The notes: generated by a model from the sequence alone, not told the origin. A DNA stretch of 64,000 nucleotides from Thermosynechococcus vestitus BP-1 (GCF_000011345.1 NC_004113.1:310001-374000); one strand, 5' to 3'. Positions 1 to 9,630 are shown, counted from the first letter of the stretch. Numbers and translations are program-made.

Positions 1-914
1 AGTTCTGCAATCCAAGCGGCGGCTGTGAGTTGCCGGCGATCGCGCCAGTGGGTCAACACCGCCTCAAGGCTACGTTTTGCCGCAAGCTGCTCATTCTCAT
101 CTGCCAGTTGGGCCAAGGTCTCGCGATCGCCCCAGCGCAAAGGATCCAGGTCAGGGGTATCGAGCAATTGCAGCAGCCGCGCCTCCAGGAGAGCCGTAAT
201 GGCCAGTAGGGCAATGGGATCCGTCACCAAATCACAAATGCGCAGTTCCAGACGGTTTAGATCGTAGGGCCGGCGATCGCCATTAGGACGCACGGCACTC
301 CAGAGATGCCGCACATTTTGCATCGTGCCCTGTTGAAGTTGCGCCTCCGTCCACTCAATAAAGTGGGCATGGCTAGTAAATAGGGGCACTTGGGGGGGCG
401 TTTTGGGAAAGATGGCCCAGCGGGTGGAGTGATAGCCCGTCACCTGACCATCGAGAAACGGTGAAGCAGCACTGAGGGCTAGAAACAGGGGTGCCTCCAG
501 CCGCACAAGCCGACAGGCACGCATCAATGCCTCTGGCTCCCGCAAACCAATATTGATGTGGACACTGGCTGTCACCACCCGGGTGCCGTAGGTTTGCTCA
601 ATGTAGGTGTGATAAGGATTCTGGGGGTCAGAACGATAAAAGCGTTGAGTGTCACCAAGACTGAGGGTGCTGCCCGGAACCAGCGTTAAGTCCCCCAAGG
701 ATTGCAGATAGGCCCGCAGCCGAAAGCGGGGGCGCAGCAAGTCACAGAGGGCCTGATCATAGAGATACACAGGGGGCGTAGTAAATTCCACATTGCGGCT
801 ATCGGGTTCACGCACAAACCCCGGCAAGTCTTTCACAATGCGATCCGACAATCCCACAATCTCGCCTGTGGGTTTACCCGTGTAGAGTTCAACCTCAAAG
901 CCCTTTGACAGCAT
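1..914 (-). CDS. gshA: Glutamate-cysteine ligase, cyanobacterial type (3' end outside window)
   Basis: First enzyme of glutathione synthesis: ATP-dependent joining of glutamate and cysteine in the cytoplasm. The minus-strand frame opens with ATG at 912-914 (MLSKGFEVELYTGKPTG) and stays open to the left edge, giving about 304 codons. Segments such as REPDSRNVEFTTPP, TASVHINIGLREPEAL and QGTMQNVRHLWSAVRPNGD match my memory of the cyanobacterial gamma-glutamylcysteine ligase family. The usual length is near 380 residues, so about 80 C-terminal residues lie beyond position 1. It is transcribed away from the next gene. The assignment comes from remembered family motifs, not an alignment. Confidence 0.85.
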   Translation of the reverse strand, partial: MLSKGFEVELYTGKPTGEIVGLSDRIVKDLPGFVREPDSRNVEFTTPPVYLYDQALCDLLRPRFRLRAYLQSLGDLTLVPGSTLSLGDTQRFYRSDPQNPYHTYIEQTYGTRVVTASVHINIGLREPEALMRACRLVRLEAPLFLALSAASPFLDGQVTGYHSTRWAIFPKTPPQVPLFTSHAHFIEWTEAQLQQGTMQNVRHLWSAVRPNGDRRPYDLNRLELRICDLVTDPIALLAITALLEARLLQLLDTPDLDPLRWGDRETLAQLADENEQLAAKRSLEAVLTHWRDRRQLTAAAWIAE

Positions 915-1115
915 GGCAGCCCCTTAACTGAGTTGGGTGAGCGGGCAACCCCGCGTAGATGGGGAGTTTTTAGCTACTTAGTCACCATACCACGCTCTCG
1001 CCCTTGCCGCATATATGAACATTCGTGAAACTGCCACTGTAAGCATAACAATAAGCACAACAATCTGATACGATAACCTGTAATGCAAACTACACTGGCC
1101 AGTAGGGGTTTTCGC
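915..1115. promoter_or_regulatory. Divergent intergenic region
   Basis: Separates gshA (minus) from the YbjN-like gene (plus) and must hold both promoters. It is AT-rich near 1010-1080. No operator or terminator can be named with confidence. Confidence 0.35.
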
Positions 1116-1553
1116 ATGTTTGGTCAGCGGCGAGTCCAAGCGGATGTGCGTGTCGCGCGTCTCTTAGATCAATTGGGGATCCGTTACCGAGTAGATGAGG
1201 ATGGCGATTACCGTGTTATTTTTGATCTGGGTAACGGGCGATCGCAACAAGCCTTTATTGACTCGCAGACCCAACAACTGGGCAGCTACGAGATTCGCGA
1301 TGTCTGGTCAATTGGCTACATCTCCGACGGCCATCTGGACCAAGAGATAGCTAACTATCTCTTAATTGAAAATGCTACTAAGAAAATTGGCGCTTGGGAA
1401 CTACGCCCCCTTGCTAACAATAAATACATTGCTGTCTTCTGTAACAAAGTCGCCGCTGATTGCGATGCAGAAGCCCTCGATATGAGTATCCGTATTGTTT
1501 TACAGGTGGCCGACGAATTAGAGAAAATTCTTGAGGCGGGCGATCGCCTCTAG
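1116..1553 (+). CDS. YbjN / type III chaperone-fold-like conserved protein
   Basis: Small soluble protein of 145 residues beginning MFGQRRVQADVRVARLLDQL. The pattern of an N-terminal helix, a strand pair (YRVDEDGDYRVIFDLG), a central strand and a long C-terminal helix (RIVLQVADELEKILEAG) resembles the YbjN / bacterial sensory-transduction-regulator fold seen in many cyanobacterial conserved proteins. I chose ATG 1116 because AGGGG lies seven bases upstream. ATG 1083 is in frame and would add 11 residues, but has no visible ribosome-binding site. Function unknown; family membership is a fold-level inference. Confidence 0.6.
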   Translation: MFGQRRVQADVRVARLLDQLGIRYRVDEDGDYRVIFDLGNGRSQQAFIDSQTQQLGSYEIRDVWSIGYISDGHLDQEIANYLLIENATKKIGAWELRPLANNKYIAVFCNKVAADCDAEALDMSIRIVLQVADELEKILEAGDRL

Positions 1554-1598
1554 TTTTGAGTTGTTCTAGCCCATCCTCAGCAATGGTCGCCATCTAGG

Positions 1599-2231
1599 AT
1601 GACTCCAGAGGCGAGCTACTGGCTGACTCAAGCCCCCGCCGCCACACCTCAAGGGTGGGTAAATCATTTCAAAGATGGAAAAAGACTTTTTGGTGTGCCC
1701 CTGCTCCATATTCCGACTCACGGCCTTGGAACAAGCGCACAAGGAGCCGGTATGCTTCGAAGAGTGTAGCACGACTTCTGGGAATATAATGATGCAGGAC
1801 CTGACACCTTTTGGGAACTTCCCGATAGCCTCCAGAAATTCAAGAAAAAATTTCGAAATCAACTGCGTAAATTCTATCAAGCCCTAAATGGGCTGAGTAA
1901 CTGCAACATTGACCCCAATCAACCTAAACTACGGAGCATTGGCACTGTAACCCGTAACCAATGGAAGGAAATAGTTGACCAAAACTGCCGTATCGTTGTG
2001 TGCAATGGCAAAGGACAGTTTTGTAAACCTTTTGCGTTGGCAATCCTACACGATCATCAATTGATGAATACTAATAATACTAATCGACAAGGCCAAAGAC
2101 AGTATGACCAAAATCTGTGTGGGGAAGTTGGTCAGCCCTCGCCGGTTTGGGTTGCTAATTTAGACAGTGATCGAGTCAATTACCAGGTGGTGACTGTTTT
2201 TGGCGCAACTGTTGATCCTCGCAAGCGTTAG
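1599..2231 (+). pseudogene. Unrecognised gene interrupted by an in-frame TAG
   Basis: Reading from ATG 1599 (MTPEASYWLTQAPAATPQGW) the frame is open for 56 codons, meets TAG at 1767-1769, and continues open in the same frame to TAG at 2229-2231, 211 codons in all. Composition is protein-like on both sides: DGKRLFGVPLLHIPTHGLG before the stop and HDFWEYNDAGPDTFWELP, then VWVANLDSDRVNYQVVTVFG, after it. The frame is open back to 1560, so the true start may differ. The simplest reading is one gene inactivated by a single nonsense change. I do not recognise the family. It lies 56 bp upstream of the J-domain gene. Confidence 0.55.
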
Positions 2232-2287
2232 TTGAATTTACTACAATAGCAAGCCGGAGGTTACGTTCAGATTTTCCCCTAGTAGTC

Positions 2288-3193
2288 ATGAGTCACTACT
2301 ACAAAATTCTTGGTTTGCAGCCGGGTGCTTCCAAAGCAGACATCAAAGCAGCCTATCGTCGCCTTTGCCAGGAGTGCCATCCCGATAAACTGCCCCCTGA
2401 AACTCCGACAAGGGCGCGGCAAGTTGTCGAGGAGCACTTCAAGCAAATCAACGAAGCCTATCACTATCTCATGGAGCATGGCGACTGTCCCTCCTCATCT
2501 GTTGAACCAGAACCAGTCAGAGATGTCGGGGCGGTGCGCCCCATTTTTGATCCGGTGCGCATGGAAGCGGTAGCGCAAAAACTAGAGCAAGAGCGATGGG
2601 CCATTGAAAGGGAATATGAACGAGCAATCAATGCCATTAACAACCAGCAACAGAAGGAGCTAGCCTACCATGGCCTCAAGCTTGATGATTTAGATGCGAT
2701 CAGCTCGGCAAGGAAATGGGGCGATCTTATCCAGAGCAGCATTCTATTCTTGGTTGGTCTGTTGGTTGGTAGGATCGGAGGTTTTCTCGGCTTTCTGGGG
2801 TATGTATGGGCTTTTTTCTGTTTCTTGTACATGCTGGCAGCGATAGGGACAAAAGCAGTCAGTCCCCGCAAGTACATGATTATGTGCGAAATTAAACGGA
2901 AAACTGAGGCAGCCAAAACCGACGCTCTCCAGAAGAAAGAACGACGATTACACCAGCAATCAGCATATATTGATCGCCGTATTGAGCATTTCAAAAATCT
3001 GCCCTTAGAGATGCTTTCAGAATCCTTTGTTCAAAATCTCAGTGACGAAGATCAGTTTTTCCTGCTTTTGGCAATGAAACAAAAAGAAAAAGATGATCAA
3101 TGGCAGCATCTCGTTGGGGCCGGTCTCGGAATTGCTGCAGCAGCGGGAGTGGTCCTACTGCTATCTCAGCTCTTTTTGGGTAAATCATCTTAA
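2288..3193 (+). CDS. Membrane-anchored J-domain (DnaJ-like) protein
   Basis: A 301-residue Hsp70 co-chaperone-like protein. Residues 3-65 form a J domain (YYKILGLQPGASKADIKAAY) with the diagnostic HPD tripeptide in CQECHPDKLPP, which stimulates DnaK ATPase in this family. There are no DnaJ zinc-finger or Gly/Phe regions. A charged helical middle precedes a hydrophobic hairpin (about 153-190, SILFLVGLLVGRIGGFLGF) and a C-terminal membrane segment (GAGLGIAAAAGVVLLLSQL). This suggests an Hsp70 recruiter fixed at a membrane. Substrate unknown. It stands alone on the plus strand downstream of the broken gene. Confidence 0.8.
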   Translation: MSHYYKILGLQPGASKADIKAAYRRLCQECHPDKLPPETPTRARQVVEEHFKQINEAYHYLMEHGDCPSSSVEPEPVRDVGAVRPIFDPVRMEAVAQKLEQERWAIEREYERAINAINNQQQKELAYHGLKLDDLDAISSARKWGDLIQSSILFLVGLLVGRIGGFLGFLGYVWAFFCFLYMLAAIGTKAVSPRKYMIMCEIKRKTEAAKTDALQKKERRLHQQSAYIDRRIEHFKNLPLEMLSESFVQNLSDEDQFFLLLAMKQKEKDDQWQHLVGAGLGIAAAAGVVLLLSQLFLGKSS

Positions 3194-3339
3194 TTTGCAG
3201 GGTGAAGCGCGATCAGGAAGAAAAAGCATATACCACCCTTTTTAGGGGGAGACTATCCCCAAAACGCATCCTACCCCTACCTTGAGCGGAATAAAATGTG
3301 ATAGCATATCTGCTCTGGCATTATAGATAGTGTTTAGCT
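3194..3339 (+). promoter_or_regulatory. Leader region of serA
   Basis: 146 bp between the J-domain gene and serA. A TATAGAT-like -10 element is visible in CATTATAGATAG near 3320-3332. No riboswitch or terminator was identified. Confidence 0.35.
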
Positions 3340-4923
3340 ATGCCCAAAGTTCTGGTTTCCGATCCCATTGAACAGGTGGGGCTTGATTTGCTTGCCCAAG
3401 TGGCACAAGTAGATGTCAAAATCGGCCTCTCAGAGGAAGAACTGATCAAAATTATTCCCGAATACGATGCCCTGATGATTCGATCGGGAACCAAGGTCAC
3501 GAAAGATGTGATTGAGGCTGCCAACCAACTGAAAATTATTGGCCGTGCTGGGGTGGGTGTAGATAACGTCGATGTGCCTGCCGCCACTCGCAAAGGGATC
3601 ATAGTGGTCAATTCTCCGGAGGGCAATACCATTGCTGCTGCGGAGCACACCTTAGCGATGATGCTCTCCCTTGCCCGTCATATTCCCGATGCAAATGCTG
3701 CGGTTAAAGCGGGTCAGTGGGATCGCAAACGCTTCACAGGGGTAGAAATTTACAAGAAAACCCTTGGCATTATTGGCTTGGGTAAAATTGGCTCCCATGT
3801 GGCCACGGTTGCCCGGGCCATGGGGATGAAACTCCTTGCCTATGACCCCTATCTTTCAACGGAGCGAGCTGAACAACTGGGCTGCCGTCTTGTGGAGTTG
3901 GATGTTCTCTTTGCGGAGTCAGACTTTATTACACTGCACTTGCCGAAAACTCCCGAAACGCAGCATTTAATTAACGCCAAAACCATTGCCAAGATGAAGC
4001 CCACGGCCCGGATTATTAACTGTGCGCGGGGCGGCATTATTGATGAGGTAGCCCTTGTGGAAGCGCTCAAAAGCGGTAGGCTGGCGGGGGCGGCCCTCGA
4101 TGTTTTTGAAAATGAACCCCTTGAGGCCGATTCTCCCCTGCGGAGTCTGGGAATGGAAGCGATCTTAACTCCCCACCTGGGAGCTTCCACTGAAGAAGCA
4201 CAGGTGAATGTGGCTATTGATGTCGCTGAGCAAATTCGCGATGTCCTCCTGGGATTGCCGGCGCGATCGGCGGTGAATATTCCCGGCCTGCGCCCAGATG
4301 TCCTAGAAAAACTAGCGCCCTATATGCAGTTGGCAGAAACCCTTGGTAACTTGGTGGGGCAGTTGGCTGGTGGTCGGGTCGAGTCTCTGGAAGTCCGTCT
4401 GCAAGGGGAGCTGGCCACTAATGAGAGTCAACCCATTGTGATTGCTGCGCTGAAGGGGTTGCTCTCTCCAGCCTTGCGGGAGCGGGTCAACTATGTCAAT
4501 GCTGGGTTAGAAGCCAAGGAGCGGGGAATTCGCGTGGTTGAGACTCGCGATGAATCGCAGCGGGACTATGCCGGCTCCCTGACGTTGATTGCTAAAAGCC
4601 CATCGATGACGCGATCGGTGTCTGGCGCTTTGCTCTCCCACAATGAATTGCGCATCACCAGTATTGATGACTTTCCCATTAGTGTGGCGCCAACCCGCTA
4701 TATGCTGCTCACACTGCACCGTGATATGCCCGGCATTATTGGCAAGATTGGCACCCAGTTGGGAAGTTTCAATGTCAACATTGCCAGTATGCAGGTGGGA
4801 CGCAAGATGGTGCGTGGCAATGCGGTGATGGTGATTAGCTTGGACGATCCCCTGCCCGAAGGACTCTTGGAGGAAATCCTCAAGGTCCCCGGTATTCGTG
4901 ATGCCTATATCGTGAATTTGTAG
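3340..4923 (+). CDS. serA: D-3-phosphoglycerate dehydrogenase, long ACT-containing form
   Basis: Oxidises 3-phosphoglycerate to 3-phosphohydroxypyruvate, the first step of serine synthesis. The 527-residue length fits the long form: catalytic halves flank a Rossmann domain ([14 protein letters not shown]), with the catalytic-region motifs CARGGIIDE and TPHLGAST. An intervening allosteric substrate-binding domain follows (about 320-450) and a C-terminal ACT domain ([20 protein letters not shown]) that binds serine for feedback inhibition in related enzymes. Start is ATG 3340. prmA begins 8 bp after its stop, so the two are probably co-transcribed. Confidence 0.96.
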   Translation: MPKVLVSDPIEQVGLDLLAQVAQVDVKIGLSEEELIKIIPEYDALMIRSGTKVTKDVIEAANQLKIIGRAGVGVDNVDVPAATRKGIIVVNSPEGNTIAAAEHTLAMMLSLARHIPDANAAVKAGQWDRKRFTGVEIYKKTLGIIGLGKIGSHVATVARAMGMKLLAYDPYLSTERAEQLGCRLVELDVLFAESDFITLHLPKTPETQHLINAKTIAKMKPTARIINCARGGIIDEVALVEALKSGRLAGAALDVFENEPLEADSPLRSLGMEAILTPHLGASTEEAQVNVAIDVAEQIRDVLLGLPARSAVNIPGLRPDVLEKLAPYMQLAETLGNLVGQLAGGRVESLEVRLQGELATNESQPIVIAALKGLLSPALRERVNYVNAGLEAKERGIRVVETRDESQRDYAGSLTLIAKSPSMTRSVSGALLSHNELRITSIDDFPISVAPTRYMLLTLHRDMPGIIGKIGTQLGSFNVNIASMQVGRKMVRGNAVMVISLDDPLPEGLLEEILKVPGIRDAYIVNL

Positions 4924-4931
4924 GCACGGTT

Positions 4932-5831
4932 GTGGTGCAGCGTTGGTGGGAAATTACCGTCACTTGTCAAGCTGAGGCGGAAGAGCTGGTCTACTGGCGC
5001 CTTCAATCCTTTGGCTGTCAAGGAACGGCAACTCAACTACAGCAGGGACGAGTGTTGATCCAAGGCTATGTGCCGCAGCAGCGGGTGAGCTTACTGGACA
5101 TTGCTGCCCTAGGGGTTTGGATTGAGCAGGATGTGGTGGCGCAAGGTTATCTCTCGCCAAAACTCCACTGGCAATTGGTGAACGAGCAGGATTGGGCCCA
5201 TAGTTGGCAAGCCTATTGGCATCCGATACCCGTGGGCGATCGCTTGCTGATTTGTCCCGCTTGGGAAATGCCACCCCTTGATAACACTCGCTTGGTGATC
5301 AAACTGGATCCCGGCATGGCCTTTGGCACAGGCACCCACGAAACCACCCAGCTTTGCCTTGAAGCCCTAGAGATGCAACTGGATCAAACCTTTGAGCCGC
5401 TGCCGCCGACAGTGATTGCCGATATTGGTTGTGGTAGCGGTATTCTGGCGATCGCCAGCCTCTTGCTGGGGGCCCAAAAAGCCTATGCCGTGGATACCTC
5501 GGATCTTGCTGTCACCGCCACTCAACGGAATGCAGAACTAAATGGCATTAGAGCCGACCAGTTGATTGTCCACCAAGGAAGTTGGGAGCAAGTTCTGGAG
5601 CTCGTCGATGGGGTCGTCTGTAACATCTTGGCGCCCGTCATTATTGAGATTCTGCCCCACTTGCCCGCAATTGTGAAACCCAAGGGCTGGGGTATCTTTA
5701 GTGGCATTCTCTTGGATCAAGCAGATCGTGTTGCCGAACAACTGAAACGGCAAGGCTGGAGCTTGGGTAGTGTTTGGCGACGGAACGAGTGGTGTTGTCT
5801 CAATGCTCGCTTTGAACGTTTGCCAGATTAG
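4932..5831 (+). CDS. prmA: Ribosomal protein L11 methyltransferase
   Basis: SAM-dependent enzyme that methylates lysines and the N-terminus of ribosomal protein L11. The 299-residue chain has an N-terminal substrate-recognition domain (QAEAEELVYWRLQSFGCQG), the family segment DPGMAFGTGTHETTQLCLE, SAM-binding motif I in DIGCGSGILAIASLLLGA and the motif CNILAPVIIEILPHLP. Translation starts at GTG 4932 or at the adjacent GTG 4935. It follows serA by 8 bp, and its stop lies 6 bp from the convergent glycosyltransferase stop, leaving little room for a terminator. Confidence 0.94.
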   Translation: MVQRWWEITVTCQAEAEELVYWRLQSFGCQGTATQLQQGRVLIQGYVPQQRVSLLDIAALGVWIEQDVVAQGYLSPKLHWQLVNEQDWAHSWQAYWHPIPVGDRLLICPAWEMPPLDNTRLVIKLDPGMAFGTGTHETTQLCLEALEMQLDQTFEPLPPTVIADIGCGSGILAIASLLLGAQKAYAVDTSDLAVTATQRNAELNGIRADQLIVHQGSWEQVLELVDGVVCNILAPVIIEILPHLPAIVKPKGWGIFSGILLDQADRVAEQLKRQGWSLGSVWRRNEWCCLNARFERLPD

Positions 5832-5837
5832 GGGGAG

Positions 5838-7001
5838 CTAGCTTTTCACCTTGGCTGCAGGTCGCACCAAAGAATAGGCAGTCATCAGTTCTTGATAACA
5901 GGCCTCTAGGCGATCCAAGTTGTGACTAAGGCTATAGCGCTCCAGCACTCGTTGACGGGCTTTGTTTCCCAGCAGGCGAATCATTTCCGGATGTTGATAA
6001 AAAATGGGCAGCAGCGCTTGCAACTGGGTTTTCACATACTGGGGATTCAAGACAATGCCGGCACCGGTTAGCACTTCACCATCCGCACCGACATCGGTGG
6101 CCAAGCAGGCCAAGCCACAGGCCATTGCCTCTAGGAGCGAAAGGGATAACCCCTCAATTTGTGAGGGCAGGATGAAGACATCACAGCCACGTAAAATTTG
6201 CAGCCGTTCTTGATCATTGACGATCGCGCCAAGCCAGAGAATATTTTGCTCGGGGCCATAATTCGCCATCAGTGAGGGCATCAGGGCACCCCCCCCCACC
6301 ATGAGCAACTTACAATCCGAGGGCATTTCTGCTGCACACCAAGCGCGCAGGAGGGCTTCAACATTCTTCTCAATCGCCATCCGCCCTTGGTAAACATAGA
6401 GGTAGCGCGCCTTAAAGTCCTCTTTGGCCGTAGAAGGTCCTGGGGTATATTTGCGCGTATCTACCCCATTGGGAATCACTCGCAGAGTCTCAGGGCCGAC
6501 CCCAAGACGAATCAGCAGTTCCTTTTGTGATTGGGAAAAGACAATCACGCGGTCATAGCGGGCTAAAAAGGGGGCATAGAGCTGGTAAGTCATCAAGGCG
6601 GTGCCCGCCGTTAGGGTACGATATTTTTCGCTATAGGCAGGATGAAATGTGGCAACTAGGGGAATCTTTAACTCTTCGCAGATGTCGGGAAGAAAGAAAT
6701 CAAGGGGAGACAGGGTCAAGGAGGCGTGGACAATATCAGGTTTGAGTTTCTTGAGGGATTCAACCAGAACTTTGTTGGCTCGTAGGGAGGGCAGGGTATA
6801 GACTTGCGATTTATAGAGGCAAGGGAGCGTTACATCTGGCATCTCACCTTCGCCCTCAGCTTCCTGTTCATCCTCTTGGGCAAAATGCAGAAAGCTCACC
6901 TGATAACCGCGATCCAATAGGCCATTGGTAATTTCACGACTATAGGTGACATTGCCACAGGGGGGAGATTTTTTGCCTAGCCACGCGATATGTAAAGCCA
7001 C
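5838..7001 (-). CDS. GT-B glycosyltransferase, family 4 (possibly DgdA-like)
   Basis: A 387-residue GT-B enzyme using a nucleotide sugar. The N-terminal acceptor half opens MALHIAWLGKKSPPCGNVTY. The C-terminal half carries VIPNGVDTRKYTPG, then EGLSLSLLEAMACGLACLAT, the family-4 EX7E donor-binding signature. The GNVTYSREITNGLLDRGYQV opening resembles what I recall of the cyanobacterial digalactosyldiacylglycerol synthase DgdA (Synechocystis slr1508), but I cannot confirm this. It is last in a six-gene minus-strand run, 49 bp after an Mla-type lipid-transport ATPase, which loosely fits a lipid substrate. Confidence 0.85.
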   Translation of the reverse strand: MALHIAWLGKKSPPCGNVTYSREITNGLLDRGYQVSFLHFAQEDEQEAEGEGEMPDVTLPCLYKSQVYTLPSLRANKVLVESLKKLKPDIVHASLTLSPLDFFLPDICEELKIPLVATFHPAYSEKYRTLTAGTALMTYQLYAPFLARYDRVIVFSQSQKELLIRLGVGPETLRVIPNGVDTRKYTPGPSTAKEDFKARYLYVYQGRMAIEKNVEALLRAWCAAEMPSDCKLLMVGGGALMPSLMANYGPEQNILWLGAIVNDQERLQILRGCDVFILPSQIEGLSLSLLEAMACGLACLATDVGADGEVLTGAGIVLNPQYVKTQLQALLPIFYQHPEMIRLLGNKARQRVLERYSLSHNLDRLEACYQELMTAYSLVRPAAKVKS

Positions 7002-7050
7002 AATTATTGATTCCTTTTTATGTCTTTTATAGGTTATCCATGGGACCTAT

Positions 7051-7857
7051 TTATAAAGCAGCAGTACCCACTTGATCAATGATGCGCATGGGACCATTGA
7101 CATCGCCGCTGAGAAACTGCCGCAAATAGGGATTATCTGTTGTCTGAATTTCCCTTTGGGTTCCCTCCCAACAAATACGCCCTTGATAGAGCAGAATCAA
7201 GCGATCGCCCGTGCGGTCAATCGTACTCTTTTGGTGGGTCACAACAACGTAGGCATGACCGGTTTTCTCCTGTAATTCCCGAATCAGATCCTCAATCACT
7301 GTCGAGGCAATGGGATCTAGCCCTGCCGTTGGCTCATCGTAAAGCAGGAGATAGGGATCATCATCGGGGTCTTCCGGATTATCGACAATGGCACGGGCAA
7401 AACTGACTCGCTTGCGCATCCCCCCAGACAACTGCGCTGGGTAGAGGTCTTCCATGCCAGAGAGGCCAACCATCGCCAGTTTTTCACTCACAATTTCACG
7501 AATGCGGGCTTCGGGCAAACGGGTGTGCTGATACAAATAAAAGCCAACATTCTCAGCAACCGTGAGAGAGTCAAAGAGGGCAGATTGCTGAAAGACCATG
7601 CCCATGCGCAGCCGGCACAGACCATCCTGGCGCAAGCCTTGGCGGCGTTCACCGGCCACATAAACTTCGCCCCGATCAGGAGCAAGCAACCCAGCAATAA
7701 TCCGCAGAATCGTTGACTTGCCAGTCCCAGAAGGTCCCAGAATCACAAGGGCATCCTGGGGATAAATGACTAAATCCACATCACTGAGGACAGGCTTATT
7801 GCCAAAGGCTTTGCAGACACCGCGCAGCTCTACTAGTGGTTCGGCCATGTGACCCAT
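7051..7857 (-). CDS. ABC transporter ATPase, MlaF/TGD3-like
   Basis: A 268-residue ATP-binding subunit with Walker A GPSGTGKST, signature LSGGMRKRVSFARA, Walker B LLLYDEPTAGLDP and the switch histidine in VVVTHQKST. The LSGGMRKRV form and the close fit to MlaF/Ttg2A/TGD3 suggest transport of phospholipid between membranes. The permease (MlaE-like) and MCE (MlaD-like) subunits are not in this window, which is common in cyanobacteria where these genes are scattered. ATG 7857 lies 3 bp after the HEAT-protein gene, so translation may be coupled; ATG 7848 (MAEPLVELRG) is an alternative start. Confidence 0.88.
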   Translation of the reverse strand: MGHMAEPLVELRGVCKAFGNKPVLSDVDLVIYPQDALVILGPSGTGKSTILRIIAGLLAPDRGEVYVAGERRQGLRQDGLCRLRMGMVFQQSALFDSLTVAENVGFYLYQHTRLPEARIREIVSEKLAMVGLSGMEDLYPAQLSGGMRKRVSFARAIVDNPEDPDDDPYLLLYDEPTAGLDPIASTVIEDLIRELQEKTGHAYVVVTHQKSTIDRTGDRLILLYQGRICWEGTQREIQTTDNPYLRQFLSGDVNGPMRIIDQVGTAAL

Positions 7858-7860
7858 CCC

Positions 7861-8616
7861 TTAGCCAAAGGCTTCTAGTTGTAGATCTTCGATCGCTTGC
7901 AGTCCCCGGGCATCCCCCAGCTTAAACAGCGCTGCTTTAGCATCTTCTTGGACGCCCATATCACTGTCTTGGAGGGCAGCAATCAGTTGATCAATAGCTT
8001 GGGTGTAAAGGGGCCCAAGGGGAATTTTGCGACAGGCATGACCTAAGGCCCAAGCACAGTTACTGCGCACAGCGGCGATCGCGTCCTGAGCCAAGGCAAG
8101 GGCAAGGGCAGGAATGGCAACTGTCGCCGCCTCTTCACTCGCTTCTGCCACCTGACCCAAGGAACTAGCCGCCCATAGGCGCACAGCAGAAATATCCGTT
8201 TGCAGGGCGTGAATCAAGGGGTCGAGGGTTCGGCGATAAATTTCTGGCAAGGGAAAGCGGACACCACAGTTACCCAAAGCCCAAACAATGCCTTTGCGGA
8301 CATAGCCATTCCAGTCTCGCTCCAATTGCTGAATGAGGGCATCCACCGCTGCCAAACTGGGGTTACGGCCAAGGGCATAGGCAGCACTAACGCGAACAAG
8401 AGGACAGGGTTCTTGCAGGAGATGGATGAGATAGGGTGTGGCGCGTTCATCCTGCAATTCGCAAAAGGCGCGAGCCGCCAACATCCGCTCTGTGACATCG
8501 GCAGAGGTGAGCAGGGGCAGCATGGCTTCAGGATCGGGACGAGCGCTCTCCTCATTCGGTAGCGCCGCTAGTGCATCCTCAGAACTGTCCAGAAGGGGGA
8601 AATCATTGTCATCCAT
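7861..8616 (-). CDS. HEAT-repeat protein of the PBS-lyase-HEAT type
   Basis: A 251-residue alpha-solenoid. After an acidic N-terminal tail come helical repeats of about 30 residues, including RVSAAYALGRNPSLAAVDAL, VRKGIVWALGNCG, VRLWAASSLGQVAEAS, VRSNCAWALGHACRK and VQEDAKAALFKLGD. Such repeats occur in phycobilisome lyase subunits (CpcE/F) and in NblB, but also in many scaffolds. No phycobilisome gene is nearby and the protein is not a clear CpcE/F or NblB by eye. It sits between ureB (33 bp) and the ABC ATPase (3 bp) in the same transcript direction. Role unknown. Confidence 0.8.
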   Translation of the reverse strand: MDDNDFPLLDSSEDALAALPNEESARPDPEAMLPLLTSADVTERMLAARAFCELQDERATPYLIHLLQEPCPLVRVSAAYALGRNPSLAAVDALIQQLERDWNGYVRKGIVWALGNCGVRFPLPEIYRRTLDPLIHALQTDISAVRLWAASSLGQVAEASEEAATVAIPALALALAQDAIAAVRSNCAWALGHACRKIPLGPLYTQAIDQLIAALQDSDMGVQEDAKAALFKLGDARGLQAIEDLQLEAFG

Positions 8617-8649
8617 ACTGTTTAATCTACAGGATGCTTGGAATCCCGA

Positions 8650-8955
8650 CTAGAGCGCACCGTTGACTTCCCCCCGAAAGCCATAGATTTGACGAGTGCC
8701 ACCCAAGGCCACTAGTTGCACCACCCGCTCGTCCCCCGGCTCAAAGCGAATGGCTGTGCCAGCAGGGATATCTAAGCGCATTCCCCGCGCTTGTTCACGC
8801 TCAAACTGGAGAGCCGGATTGACTTCGTAAAAGTGGTAGTGAGATCCCACCTGAATTGGGCGATCGCCGGTATTGGCGACCGTTAAAGTCACCGTTGGCC
8901 GGCCAGCATTGAGTTCAATGGTTCCCTCTGCGGGGATCAGTTCACCGGGAATCAT
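8650..8955 (-). CDS. ureB: Urease beta subunit
   Basis: The 101-residue small subunit of nickel urease. It opens [20 protein letters not shown] and contains [40 protein letters not shown] and GFRGEVNG, all typical of UreB. The protein is non-catalytic and packs against UreA and UreC. It is separated here from ureA, ureC and the accessory genes, lying 39 bp downstream of pdxH and upstream of a HEAT-repeat gene. The catalytic subunits must be encoded elsewhere if urease is active. Confidence 0.95.
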   Translation of the reverse strand: MIPGELIPAEGTIELNAGRPTVTLTVANTGDRPIQVGSHYHFYEVNPALQFEREQARGMRLDIPAGTAIRFEPGDERVVQLVALGGTRQIYGFRGEVNGAL

Positions 8956-8994
8956 CGGGGTCTCAGCCCATCTTTACGAGGTATCCCCCCTATC

Positions 8995-9630
8995 CTAGGG
9001 GTAGAGGCGCACCCGCTGCCAGTGGTCTCCTTGGCGACGATAGCACAGGCGATCGTGGAGGCGATTGGGTCGCCCTTGCCAAAATTCAATGAGGGTCGGC
9101 AGCACACGATAGCCTCCCCAATGCTCTGGCCGAGGGACATTTTCGCCGTAGTGGGCTTCCACTGCCGCGAGGCGGGCTTCCAGCTCGGCGTAGGACGCTA
9201 AAACCTCACTCTGCTGGGATGCCCATGCCCCCCAACGGCTGCCAAGGGGACGACTTTGAAAGTAAGCATCAGACTCCGCTGCACTAATTTGCTCAACATT
9301 GCCCTCAATGCGCACCTGCCGTTCTAGCTCTGCCCACCAAAACACAAGGGCGGCCTTGGGATGGGCGGCTAATTCCCGACCTTTGCGACTGCGATAGTTC
9401 GTGAAAAAGACAAACCCGCGATCGTCTACTTCTTTGAGCAACACCAGTCGGGCAGCGGGCATCCCATCAAGGCCAACTGTGGCCAGTGTCATCGCATTGG
9501 GTTCCGGTAACTCCGCGTTGACAGCATCTGTCAACCAGAGGCGAAATTGTTCGATGGGATCCTCGGCAGCGTCGCTTTCGAGGAGACGTTGACGACGGTA
9601 ATCACGGCGTAGATCAGCAATGCGGGTCAT
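8995..9630 (-). CDS. pdxH: Pyridoxamine 5'-phosphate oxidase
   Basis: FMN enzyme oxidising pyridoxamine or pyridoxine 5'-phosphate to pyridoxal 5'-phosphate. The 211-residue length is standard. Visible family segments are [20 protein letters not shown] (FMN side), [65 protein letters not shown] and the C-terminal [10 protein letters not shown] with the basic phosphate-binding residues. Its ATG overlaps the stop of the DUF2339 gene by four bases (9627-9630), indicating coupled translation. Confidence 0.96.
   Translation of the reverse strand: MTRIADLRRDYRRQRLLESDAAEDPIEQFRLWLTDAVNAELPEPNAMTLATVGLDGMPAARLVLLKEVDDRGFVFFTNYRSRKGRELAAHPKAALVFWWAELERQVRIEGNVEQISAAESDAYFQSRPLGSRWGAWASQQSEVLASYAELEARLAAVEAHYGENVPRPEHWGGYRVLPTLIEFWQGRPNRLHDRLCYRRQGDHWQRVRLYP

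Noticed and set aside
1566-1880. 104-codon minus-strand frame opposite the broken gene
   Set aside because: It lacks a protein-like pattern and lies antisense to the more plausible plus-strand frame.
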